Position numbers and translations under genes: made by a program
DNA from: UBA287 sp034190325
GTDB taxonomy: Archaea > Thermoplasmatota > UBA186 > UBA287
Assembly: GCA_034190325.1 (NCBI GenBank)
Contig: JAXHST010000076.1
Location: 1 to 18,819 of the forward strand
Reading direction: 5' to 3'
DNA: 18,819 nt
Shown here: piece by piece, positions 12,869 through 18,819 of the stretch
Layout of the letters: each line of letters opens with the position of its first letter
How positions within the stretch are numbered: position 1 is the stretch's first letter
Notes under the pieces: generated by a model
Databases searched by the model: none
What the model saw: the letters and a program-made list of their open reading frames with translations, nothing else
Told to the model about the DNA's origin: nothing

Positions 12869-13606
12869 ATGTACAGGATTGTTCTTCTCAGGCATGGAGA
12901 GAGCGTATGGAACCTTGAGAACAGGTTCACAGGCTGGACAGATGTTGATCTATCCGAGAATGGCGTAAGAGAGGCGCACTATGCAGCTGAGCTCCTGAAG
13001 GGCTTTACCTTTGACCTAGCGTATACATCTGTGCTCAAAAGGGCTATAAAAACGCTGTGGATAGTCCTTGAGGATATGGATCTTATGTGGATCGAGGAGC
13101 GCAAGAGCTGGAGGTTAAACGAGAGGCATTATGGAGCGCTTCAGGGTCTCAACAAGGCTGAAACTGCAAAGAAGTATGGTGAAGAGCAGGTATTTAAATG
13201 GCGCAGAGGTTACGGTGTGAGGCCACCGGCGCTAAGTGAGGATGACCCGAGATACCCTGGTAAAGACCCGAGATACACCTCACTGAGCAGAGAAGAGCTA
13301 CCATTGACAGAATCCCTTGAGGACACAGTTAAGCGCTTTCTACCATACTGGCACTCCGAGATAGCTCCAAACATAAAGAAGGGGAGAAAGATAATAATAT
13401 CAGCTCATGGGAACAGCCTCAGAGCTCTTGTAAAATACCTGGATAATGTAGGTGATGATGAAATACCAGGGCTAAACATACCAACAGGGATACCTCTCGT
13501 ATATGAGCTGGATGAAGAGCTAAAGCCCATAAAACACTACTATCTAGCTGATGAAGAGACTGTGAAGAAAGCAACGCAGAGGGTAGCAAACCAGCTTAAG
13601 AAGTAA
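12869..13606 (+). CDS. gpmA: 2,3-Bisphosphoglycerate-dependent phosphoglycerate mutase
   Basis: Interconverts 3- and 2-phosphoglycerate in glycolysis/gluconeogenesis. Start set at 12869 (245 residues) because the TATA box covers the upstream ATG at 12848 and family proteins begin just before LLRHGES. Motifs: phosphohistidine RHGES (R8, H9), FTGWTDVDLS (20-29), NERHYGALQG (84-93, E85), KWRRGY and the second catalytic His in ISAHGN (H180). Length and motifs are those of the bacterial GpmA class. Many archaea use the unrelated cofactor-independent ApgM; dPGM is known in some archaea, so lateral origin is plausible but old or recent cannot be told. The gene converges on the fumarase beta gene with 8 nt between stops. 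Confidence 0.94.
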   Translation: MYRIVLLRHGESVWNLENRFTGWTDVDLSENGVREAHYAAELLKGFTFDLAYTSVLKRAIKTLWIVLEDMDLMWIEERKSWRLNERHYGALQGLNKAETAKKYGEEQVFKWRRGYGVRPPALSEDDPRYPGKDPRYTSLSREELPLTESLEDTVKRFLPYWHSEIAPNIKKGRKIIISAHGNSLRALVKYLDNVGDDEIPGLNIPTGIPLVYELDEELKPIKHYYLADEETVKKATQRVANQLKK

Positions 13607-13614
13607 CAGTCAGG

Positions 13615-14130
13615 TTAGCCCCTGAAAAGATTCTTACCATCTGAGTCTATGGAGACGAACAGAGGGCCAAATTCCTCAACCCTCAAGACCCACAGAGCTT
13701 CCGGCATCCCCAGATCGGACCAGAAAACGCTTTCAATGCTCTTTACTCTTTCAGCTGCATAAACGCTGCAGCCTCCCGGGAAAATGGCATGGATAGCACC
13801 GAACTCCCTGCATGCCTGCGCTGTTCTCTCCCCCATCGTGCCCTTGCCTATGATCACCTTAACTCCCGTTCTCTCTATGAAATCATATTCATATCTCTCC
13901 ATCCTCATGCTTGTTGTTGGACCTATGGATATCACCTTACCCTTTGAGACAATGGGCCCTGCATGAAATATTACAGAGAGAGCTACAGGCAAAGCTTTGT
14001 TATCTTCTAAAAATCTTCTGTGCGCAGCATCCCTGCATGTCACTATGGTACCGTCTATGTAGAACTCATCGCCTATCCTGAGGCTTTCTATATCCTCCCT
14101 TTCAACAGGAGTCTTTATCTTAGTTTTCAT
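13615..14130 (-). CDS. Class I fumarate hydratase, beta subunit (C-terminal domain)
   Basis: 171 residues, the C-terminal (FumB-like) half of class I fumarases encoded as a separate gene, as is usual in archaea. Key blocks: LRIGDEFYIDGTIVTCRDAAHRR near the start, ALSVIFHAGPIV, GPTTSMRMERYE, IGKGTMGERTAQACREFGA and PGGCSVYAAERV. It pairs with the alpha subunit, which carries the [4Fe-4S] cluster, to hydrate fumarate to malate. ATG 14130 overlaps the alpha stop by 4 nt, and GGAG lies upstream of the ATG, so translation is coupled. Tartrate dehydratase beta subunits share this fold; the nearby malic enzyme favours fumarase. Confidence 0.92.
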   Translation of the reverse strand: MKTKIKTPVEREDIESLRIGDEFYIDGTIVTCRDAAHRRFLEDNKALPVALSVIFHAGPIVSKGKVISIGPTTSMRMERYEYDFIERTGVKVIIGKGTMGERTAQACREFGAIHAIFPGGCSVYAAERVKSIESVFWSDLGMPEALWVLRVEEFGPLFVSIDSDGKNLFRG

Positions 14131-14984
14131 TTTTTCTCCAGCCTCCTGTGCGATATGATCTCATAGCTGAGATCCCTTTCAATCCTCACAATGCCCCTTC
14201 TGTGAGCCCAGCAGCCTGTAGAGAGACCTATGGCAAATGCAGCAGGATGCCTTGCGGATCGTTCTATCCTCACAGCAAGAGCTGAGGTTTTGCCCCCAAA
14301 GCCCTGAGGGCCTATATTGAGCGCATTTATCTTCTCTCTTATAGCGCTCTCCTCTTCGCTCTCTTTTCCAAAAGGCGCAACAATAGCTTTCTTTGATAGC
14401 ATGGCAGCTATCTCTGAGGTCGCTCCGATACCTATGCCTATGAATAGAGGAGGACAGGCATTTGCCCCATACTGCGCTATCCTGCTCACCACTATATCCT
14501 CTACGTTCTCGCTGTGCGGTGGTATAACCTTTGATGCCCCTGGTAGAGAGGCCCCACCACCAGCCAGATAAAGAGTTATTTCAGCCTCATTGCCCTCTAC
14601 GATCTCCCATTCTATCCATGGTATCTTAGAACCTATGTTGTTTCCTGTGTTCCTCTCTCCCTTACCATCCTCTTCAATAGCGTTTGGCCTCAGAGGCACC
14701 TTTTCCGTAGCTTCCGCTGTTGCCTCCATTATTGCTTCTTTGATAGCTCCAGGGTCAGGAAACTCTGAGCCCACCCTTACAAAGAATTCAAGCACACCAG
14801 TGTCCTGGCACAGGGGAACATTTTTTTTCTGCGCAAGCTCAATATTTTCAAACATTATGTCATAGATCCTCTTTGCCCTTTCATTTCTCTCTTCATCTCT
14901 CGCAGCTCTGAGCTTTTCCATAACATCATCGGGCAGATATGCGGCTGTTTTCTCTATGAGATCCATGAGTATGTTCTCAAGCAT
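14127..14984 (-). CDS. Class I fumarate hydratase, alpha subunit ([4Fe-4S])
   Basis: 285 residues if started at 14984; ATG 14966 (MDLIEKTAAYL) is an equally good start because the nearest TATA (rc of 14990-15002) would begin transcription near 14970. Three cluster cysteines are visible: PLCQDTG (C59), GANACPP (C177) and STGCWAHRRG (C258). Also GGGASLPGASKVIPP and the GPQGFGGKTSALAV block. These are hallmarks of the iron-sulfur hydro-lyase family covering fumarase and L-tartrate dehydratase. With the overlapping beta gene and the divergent malic enzyme, fumarase is the likelier role (fumarate to malate, cytoplasm). The cluster is likely oxygen-sensitive, which fits an anaerobe. Confidence 0.92.
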   Translation of the reverse strand: MLENILMDLIEKTAAYLPDDVMEKLRAARDEERNERAKRIYDIMFENIELAQKKNVPLCQDTGVLEFFVRVGSEFPDPGAIKEAIMEATAEATEKVPLRPNAIEEDGKGERNTGNNIGSKIPWIEWEIVEGNEAEITLYLAGGGASLPGASKVIPPHSENVEDIVVSRIAQYGANACPPLFIGIGIGATSEIAAMLSKKAIVAPFGKESEEESAIREKINALNIGPQGFGGKTSALAVRIERSARHPAAFAIGLSTGCWAHRRGIVRIERDLSYEIISHRRLEKK

Positions 14985-14989
14985 ATATC

Positions 14990-15036
14990 CATGATATAAA
15001 GTATCTGTAGAAAAAGCTTGTGTCTTTATTTATATC
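14990..15036. promoter_or_regulatory. Shared promoter region, fumarase(-) and malic enzyme(+)
   Basis: Plus strand: TTTATTTATATCAA (15025-15038) is centred about 25 nt before ATG 15057, giving a leaderless malic enzyme message. Minus strand: CTTTATATCATGG (rc of 14990-15002) suits ATG 14966, and GATATAAATAAAG (rc of about 15023-15035) would instead suit ATG 14984 with a short leader. The compact layout would let both genes respond to one regulator; no operator is obvious. Confidence 0.5.
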
Positions 15037-15056
15037 AAATGAAAGCTATTCATATC

Positions 15057-16283
15057 ATGGATAGTGTTAAAGCTCACAGAAGGTGTGGGGGTAAGATAGA
15101 GATCATGCCGAAGTGTGATGTTAAAAGCTATGATGATTTTGCTGTCTGGTATACCCCGGGGGTAGCTGAAGCCTGCAGGGCTATAACAGAGGATAGAGCT
15201 GAGGCCTTTGAGCTGACAAACAGGTGGAATACAATAGCTATAGTTACAGATGGCACAAGGGTTCTCGGTTTAGGTAACATAGGGGCGGAGGCTGCTTTGC
15301 CTGTGATGGAGGGGAAAGCGCTGCTTTTCAAATGCCTTGGGGGCGTTGATGCTGTACCGCTCTGTCTGAATGGCAACGTTGAGGAAGTTGTAAGGGCGAT
15401 CGCGCCAACCTTTGGGGGTATAAACCTTGAGGATATAGAGAGCCCGAGGTGCTTTTCGCTTCTTGAAAAGCTCAGAAGCACTCTTGATACGCCGGTGTGG
15501 CATGATGACCAGCAGGGCACAGCTACGGCTGTTGTTGCAGGGCTGATAAATGCCTTAAAGGTTGCTGGAAAGAGGGCTGAAGAGGTAAAGGTAGTTCTGG
15601 TTGGGGCTGGAGCTGCTGGTATCGCTATTGAAAGACTTCTGCCGCAGATGGGAATAAAAGAGGGCAGCATAATAGTTGTGGACTCAAAGGGCATAATAAG
15701 CAGGGAGAGAAAGGATTTAGAAGAGTACAAAAAAGAGCTGTGCGATAGAACAAATGCTGAAGGGCTATATGGAGGGCTTGAAAAAGCTGTTAAGGGAGCT
15801 GATGCTATCATAGCAGCATCTGCTCCTGGAGCGATCAGAGAAGAGCACATAAAGCTGATGAAAGATAAAGCCATTGTGTTTGCCACCGCAAACCCTGTGC
15901 CAGAGATAGAGCCTGAGAAGGCAAGGGGCGCTTTTATCATGGCAACAGGACGCTCTGACTTTGAGAATCAGGTAAACAACTCTCTCGTCTTTCCTGCAGT
16001 TTTCAGGGGTGTTCTGGATGTTAGAGCAAAGAGGATAACTGACTCCATGTGCATTGCAGCAGCAAATGCCTTGGCAGAGAGTGTTGGCGAAAGGTTGAGC
16101 GAACACTACATAATCCCAAGGATGGATGAAACCGCGCCTTTTGTTAGAGAGGCGACCGCTGTAGGTATGGAGGCTATAAAGGAAGGCATAGCAGGTCTCA
16201 ACTATAGATATGAAGATCTGTACGCTGTTTGTAAAGAGCGTATAGAAAATGCCAGAGAAAGGTGCATGGGTAAAAGAACGTAG
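15057..16283 (+). CDS. NAD(P)-dependent malic enzyme (oxaloacetate-decarboxylating)
   Basis: Converts malate to pyruvate and CO2 with reduction of NAD(P). Start set at 15057 (408 residues) from the TATA spacing and because family proteins begin a few residues before the H-x2-x2-GKIE motif (HRRCGGKIEI here). ATG 15039 and TTG 15018 are possible upstream starts. Motifs: YTPGVAEACRAI (Tyr32 acid), TDGTRVLGLGNIGAEAALPVMEGKALLFK (Lys87 base), NLEDIESPRC and WHDDQQGTA (metal ligands near E127, D128 and D151), GAGAAGIA (183-190, NAD fold), ATANPVPEI and QVNNSLVFP. This is the short bacterial/archaeal form without the phosphotransacetylase tail. Divergent from fumarase, suggesting a fumarate-malate-pyruvate route. 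Confidence 0.95.
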   Translation: MDSVKAHRRCGGKIEIMPKCDVKSYDDFAVWYTPGVAEACRAITEDRAEAFELTNRWNTIAIVTDGTRVLGLGNIGAEAALPVMEGKALLFKCLGGVDAVPLCLNGNVEEVVRAIAPTFGGINLEDIESPRCFSLLEKLRSTLDTPVWHDDQQGTATAVVAGLINALKVAGKRAEEVKVVLVGAGAAGIAIERLLPQMGIKEGSIIVVDSKGIISRERKDLEEYKKELCDRTNAEGLYGGLEKAVKGADAIIAASAPGAIREEHIKLMKDKAIVFATANPVPEIEPEKARGAFIMATGRSDFENQVNNSLVFPAVFRGVLDVRAKRITDSMCIAAANALAESVGERLSEHYIIPRMDETAPFVREATAVGMEAIKEGIAGLNYRYEDLYAVCKERIENARERCMGKRT

Positions 16284-16295
16284 ATCTAAAGCTAA

Positions 16296-16305
16296 CTTTA
16301 AATAT
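16296..16305 (+). promoter_or_regulatory. TATA box of the M28 peptidase gene
   Basis: CTTTAAATAT, centred about 26 nt before ATG 16326, fits a leaderless transcript. It lies in the 42-nt gap after the malic enzyme stop. Confidence 0.5.
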
Positions 16306-16325
16306 GCGAAAAAATATAATCATTT

Positions 16326-17945
16326 ATGAAAAGGGGGGTATTGCTTATAGCGATCCTGCTGATAGCGGGTTGTGTAGAAACGCTTGAAGTGCCGGATGAA
16401 GAGGGCGTAAAATCTGCTGTTAATGCTATGAGCGCTGAAGCGCTTGTAGAAAACGTAAAGGCTTTATCTGGCGACGAAATGGGAGGCAGAGCACCCGGTA
16501 GCAGAGGGGAGGAGCTGGCTACAGAGTATATAGCGGAGAGATTTGAATCCCTCGGGCTTTTGCCAGCCAACAATGGAAGCTTTTTTCAAGAAGTGCCTAT
16601 GGTGGGCATGAAGCCAGAGCCTGGCGATCTGGCGATGCACGGAAAATCAGATCTTACACTGAAATACAAAGATGATTTTGTGGCATGGAATGAAGAGGAA
16701 AAGGAGCACGTAAGTGTGAGCGCGCCTTTAGTTTTCCTCGGCTATGGTGTTGATGCACCAGAATATGATTGGAACGATTTCAAGGATGATGTGGAAGGGA
16801 AGATAATCGTCGTTCTTGTAAACGATCCCCCTGGTGAGAGGTTTAAGGGAGAAGAGATGACATACTATGGAAGGTGGACCTACAAGTTTGAGGAGGCTGA
16901 GAGAAAGGGGGCTGCAGGCTGCTTGATAATACATGAAACAGAGCCGGCAAGCTATGGATGGAATGTCGTTGTAAGCTCCAACACAGGGGAGCTATTCTCC
17001 TTGGCGGGAAGCCCATCAAAGCTCAAACTCCAGGGGTGGATAACAGAGGATGCCGGGGACAAGCTGCTGAGAAACGCAGGCTTAACATATGAAGAGGCGA
17101 AAGAGCTCGCTTTGAGGGAGGATTTCAAGCCCGTAGAGCTAAATGCAAACGCAAGCCTCACAATAGACACAGAGCTCAGCTATACGAATTCAAAAAACGT
17201 TGTGGGACTCCTTGAGGGAAGCAGCAAAAGTGATGAATACATAATATGCATGGGGCACTGGGATCACTTCGGTACCGATGAGAGCCTGGAGGGAGATCAG
17301 ATATACAATGGGGCGCTGGATAATGCCATAGGAGTCGCAAGCCTCATAGAGCTAGCAAAGGCCTTCAAGGCTATGGAGCCGCAAACGCAGAGAAGCATCC
17401 TTTTCCTTGCCAACACAGGTGAGGAGCAGGGCCTTCTTGGTTCAGAGTACTACGCGCAGCATCCTCTATTCCCCCTGAACAGGACATTGGCCGTCATAAA
17501 TATAGATGGTGCAAACATATGGGGTAAAACGAAGGATGTTGTGATGATGGGCTATGACCAGAGCGAGGACATAAAAGCTCTTGTTGAAACGGAGGTTGAA
17601 AAGCAGGGCAGATATCTGACACCAGATCCTCAACCAGGGGCTGGTTCTTTCTATCGCTCTGATCACTTCAGCCTGGCAAAGGTCGGGGTGCCCAGCGTTT
17701 ATGTAGAGAGTGGTATAGATTATGAGACAGGGGGCAAGGAGTACGGAGAGAGAATAAAAAAGGAGTGGAATGAGAAATACTACCATACGGTAGATGATGA
17801 GTATAGCGAAGACTGGGACTTCTCTGGAGTGATGCAGGATCTCGAGCTTTTCTTTCGTATAGGCGTTGATCTCTCTTTTGCAGAAGAGTACCCTCAATGG
17901 AATGAGAGCAGCGAGTTCTATGCTATAAGAGAGCAATCTTTCTAG
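16326..17945 (+). CDS. M28-family zinc aminopeptidase, lipoprotein
   Basis: 539 residues. Signal peptide with lipobox IAGC (Cys16), so anchored outside the cytoplasmic membrane; the AGC-VE lipobox is the same as in the large lipoprotein at 8439-11153. An inserted PA domain spans about 130-240 (VFLGYGVDAPEYDWNDF ... GAAGCLIIHE). The catalytic M28 domain follows with the complete two-zinc ligand set: H311 and D313 in GHWDHFG, D332 in GALDNAIG, E366-E367 in TGEEQGLLGSE, D394 in INIDGAN, and H487 in YYHTVDDEY. It would remove N-terminal residues from peptides outside the cell, perhaps for peptide scavenging. The start is fixed by the leaderless TATA spacing. Confidence 0.93.
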   Translation: MKRGVLLIAILLIAGCVETLEVPDEEGVKSAVNAMSAEALVENVKALSGDEMGGRAPGSRGEELATEYIAERFESLGLLPANNGSFFQEVPMVGMKPEPGDLAMHGKSDLTLKYKDDFVAWNEEEKEHVSVSAPLVFLGYGVDAPEYDWNDFKDDVEGKIIVVLVNDPPGERFKGEEMTYYGRWTYKFEEAERKGAAGCLIIHETEPASYGWNVVVSSNTGELFSLAGSPSKLKLQGWITEDAGDKLLRNAGLTYEEAKELALREDFKPVELNANASLTIDTELSYTNSKNVVGLLEGSSKSDEYIICMGHWDHFGTDESLEGDQIYNGALDNAIGVASLIELAKAFKAMEPQTQRSILFLANTGEEQGLLGSEYYAQHPLFPLNRTLAVINIDGANIWGKTKDVVMMGYDQSEDIKALVETEVEKQGRYLTPDPQPGAGSFYRSDHFSLAKVGVPSVYVESGIDYETGGKEYGERIKKEWNEKYYHTVDDEYSEDWDFSGVMQDLELFFRIGVDLSFAEEYPQWNESSEFYAIREQSF

Positions 17946-18135
17946 AGCTCTATGATCTTCAGGGTGTCTGTGCTCCGGCTTTGCCTGTAACAGCTCCACC
18001 TGTGAGCACAACCTCCTCTTTTTTCTCTTTTCATGAGAGCCCTTGTCTATGATCCCTCCTGCTTTTTTCACAACCTTGGGCTATTCTTCCCTGGCTGGCG
18101 CCTATTTTTTTTCTTTTACATTTTACTGAGTGCAT
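17942..18135 (-). pseudogene. Possible decayed small gene
   Basis: Minus-strand reading gives protein-like stretches that change frame: PKVVKKAGGIIDKGSHE, then (one base short in an A-run) KEKKEEVVLTGGAVTGKAGA QT, then (one base short again) LKIIEL with a stop at 17942-17944 overlapping the M28 stop. An in-frame TAG precedes PKVV. An ATG at 18135 opens a third frame (MHSVKCKRKKIGAS). Codon use within the pieces looks like the host's. This may be a frameshifted gene, an assembly error or chance. I do not recognise the protein. Confidence 0.22.
18105..18117 (+). terminator. T-rich archaeal terminator
   Basis: TTTTTTTTCTTTT on the plus strand about 160 nt after the M28 stop. Archaeal RNA polymerase stops at such U-tracts without needing a hairpin. 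A shorter T-rich stretch (TCTTTTTTCTCTTTTC, 18016-18031) precedes it. Confidence 0.45.
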
Positions 18136-18143
18136 CTGAGCAG

Positions 18144-18154
18144 ATTAATAAAAC
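18144..18154 (+). promoter_or_regulatory. TATA box of the methyltransferase gene
   Basis: ATTAATAAAAC, centred about 25 nt before ATG 18173, which again suggests a leaderless message. Confidence 0.5.
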
Positions 18155-18172
18155 AGCAAATGGATTCAGAAT

Positions 18173-18772
18173 ATGAGCGAGCGCATTGCGCCAGAGATCC
18201 ATTACACCTCGCAGAAAAGGAAGATAGATCTGAGCGTCAAGACAGATAATGGGATCTATAAGCCAGCTGAGGACACTTTTCTCCTTCTGGATGCTCTGGA
18301 TGAGGTAGAGGAGCTTTCAGAAAAAGTCCTTGAACTCGGCACAGGAACCGGGATAATAGCGATATACTGCGCAAAACGCGGTTCTGAAGTTATAGCAACG
18401 GACATAAACGAAAAAGCTTTGGCGTTAGCTGAAGAAAACGCCCGACTTAATGGAGTGGATGGAAGAATAAAGCTTGTAGAAAGCAATCTTTTTGAGAATG
18501 TAAAAGGAAGGTTTGAAACAATAGTATTCAACCCCCCATATCTTCCTGAAGAGGAACCACGGGACATAGCTCTGGACGGCGGAGAAAAGGGTTATGAGCT
18601 ATCAAAACTCTTTCTAAAGGACCTTGGAAAACATCTAAAGCAAGGGGGTAGTTGTTATCTCCTCCTCTCCTCATTAGATCTCCCGGAGAGGCTTCTCGAA
18701 TCTTACAGGCACAAAATACTTGCGGAAAAGAGCTTCTTTTTTGAGAAGCTTTATGTCTTTGAGATCCTGTAG
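18173..18772 (+). CDS. HemK2/Mtq2-type protein-(glutamine-N5) methyltransferase
   Basis: 199 residues, the length of archaeal/eukaryotic Mtq2 and lacking the N-terminal domain of bacterial PrmC. Motifs: IYKPAEDTFLLLDAL (28-42, typical of this subfamily), SAM-binding LELGTGTGIIAI (53-64), acidic D77 after strand 2 (VIATDIN), the N6/N5-methyltransferase NPPY motif (120-123) and ALDGGEKGYE (133-142). The family methylates the glutamine of the GGQ motif in release factor aRF1, using SAM, in the cytoplasm; archaeal members may act on other substrates too. TATA spacing supports this start. The region after 18772 is too short to assign. Confidence 0.92.
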   Translation: MSERIAPEIHYTSQKRKIDLSVKTDNGIYKPAEDTFLLLDALDEVEELSEKVLELGTGTGIIAIYCAKRGSEVIATDINEKALALAEENARLNGVDGRIKLVESNLFENVKGRFETIVFNPPYLPEEEPRDIALDGGEKGYELSKLFLKDLGKHLKQGGSCYLLLSSLDLPERLLESYRHKILAEKSFFFEKLYVFEIL

Positions 18773-18819
18773 AAACCACCTTTCGTAGAGATTTTTAGAC
18801 TGCTCTCCTTCACTTCCTG

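Noticed and set aside
15128..15940. 270-codon minus-strand frame opposite malic enzyme
   Set aside because: Low-complexity Ser/Ala-rich translation antisense to the catalytic motifs; no start signals.
17466..18071. 201-codon minus-strand frame opposite the end of the M28 gene
   Set aside because: Most of it is antisense to the intact M28 catalytic domain, including the last zinc ligands; only the part beyond 17945 might be meaningful and is treated as a possible pseudogene.
18751..18819. Minus-strand open frame from the window edge ending at a TAA (rc 18751-18753), overlapping the methyltransferase 3' end by 22 nt
   Set aside because: Only 22 residues are visible, with no motif, and a second minus-strand frame is equally open here, so a partial gene cannot be supported.

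Overview
The window is archaeal and most likely euryarchaeal. It carries the archaeal ether-lipid enzymes (tetraether synthase fragment, geranylgeranyl reductase, sn-glycerol-1-phosphate dehydrogenase), an archaeal-type leucyl-tRNA synthetase and an Mtq2/HemK2-type methyltransferase. Most first genes have an archaeal TATA box about 25 nt upstream of the ATG, which suggests leaderless transcripts. I cannot name the lineage from sequence alone.

Layout. 1-1653 (+): a tight operon of a tetraether synthase (Tes) 3' end, a 2x[4Fe-4S] ferredoxin and a geranylgeranyl reductase, joined by two 4-nt ATGA overlaps. 1756-3615 (-): secreted phosphodiesterase/alkaline-phosphatase-fold protein. 3686-4366 (+): membrane-anchored protein with a likely OB-fold end. 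4350-4697 (-): small, possibly internally shortened winged-helix-like protein. 8398-4732 (-): leuS then egsA, overlapping. 8439-11153 (-): large lipoprotein with a gingipain-like C-terminal region.

11290-12850 is the unusual part. An AT-rich two-gene module (11429-12690) encodes a winged-helix-like protein and a HEPN-like protein with an Rx6H motif, joined by an ATGA overlap. It is bracketed by inverted core sequences (GTTAGGCGAC / GTCGCCTAAC) and by degenerate direct repeats. This arrangement resembles an integron gene cassette flanked by attC-type sites, with no integrase in the window. Its downstream edge abuts the TATA box of a bacterial-type phosphoglycerate mutase gene.

12869-16283 is central carbon metabolism: 2,3-bisphosphoglycerate-dependent phosphoglycerate mutase (+), a two-subunit class I fumarase (-), and a divergent NAD(P)-malic enzyme (+). 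Together the last two would take fumarate to malate to pyruvate. 16326-17945 (+) is an M28 lipoprotein peptidase. 17942-18135 holds a possible decayed minus-strand gene. 18173-18772 (+) is the release-factor-type methyltransferase. No rRNA, tRNA, CRISPR array, transposase or integrase gene was seen. No stretch longer than 300 bases lacks a gene; the longest gap, 11154-11428, holds the left flank of the cassette.
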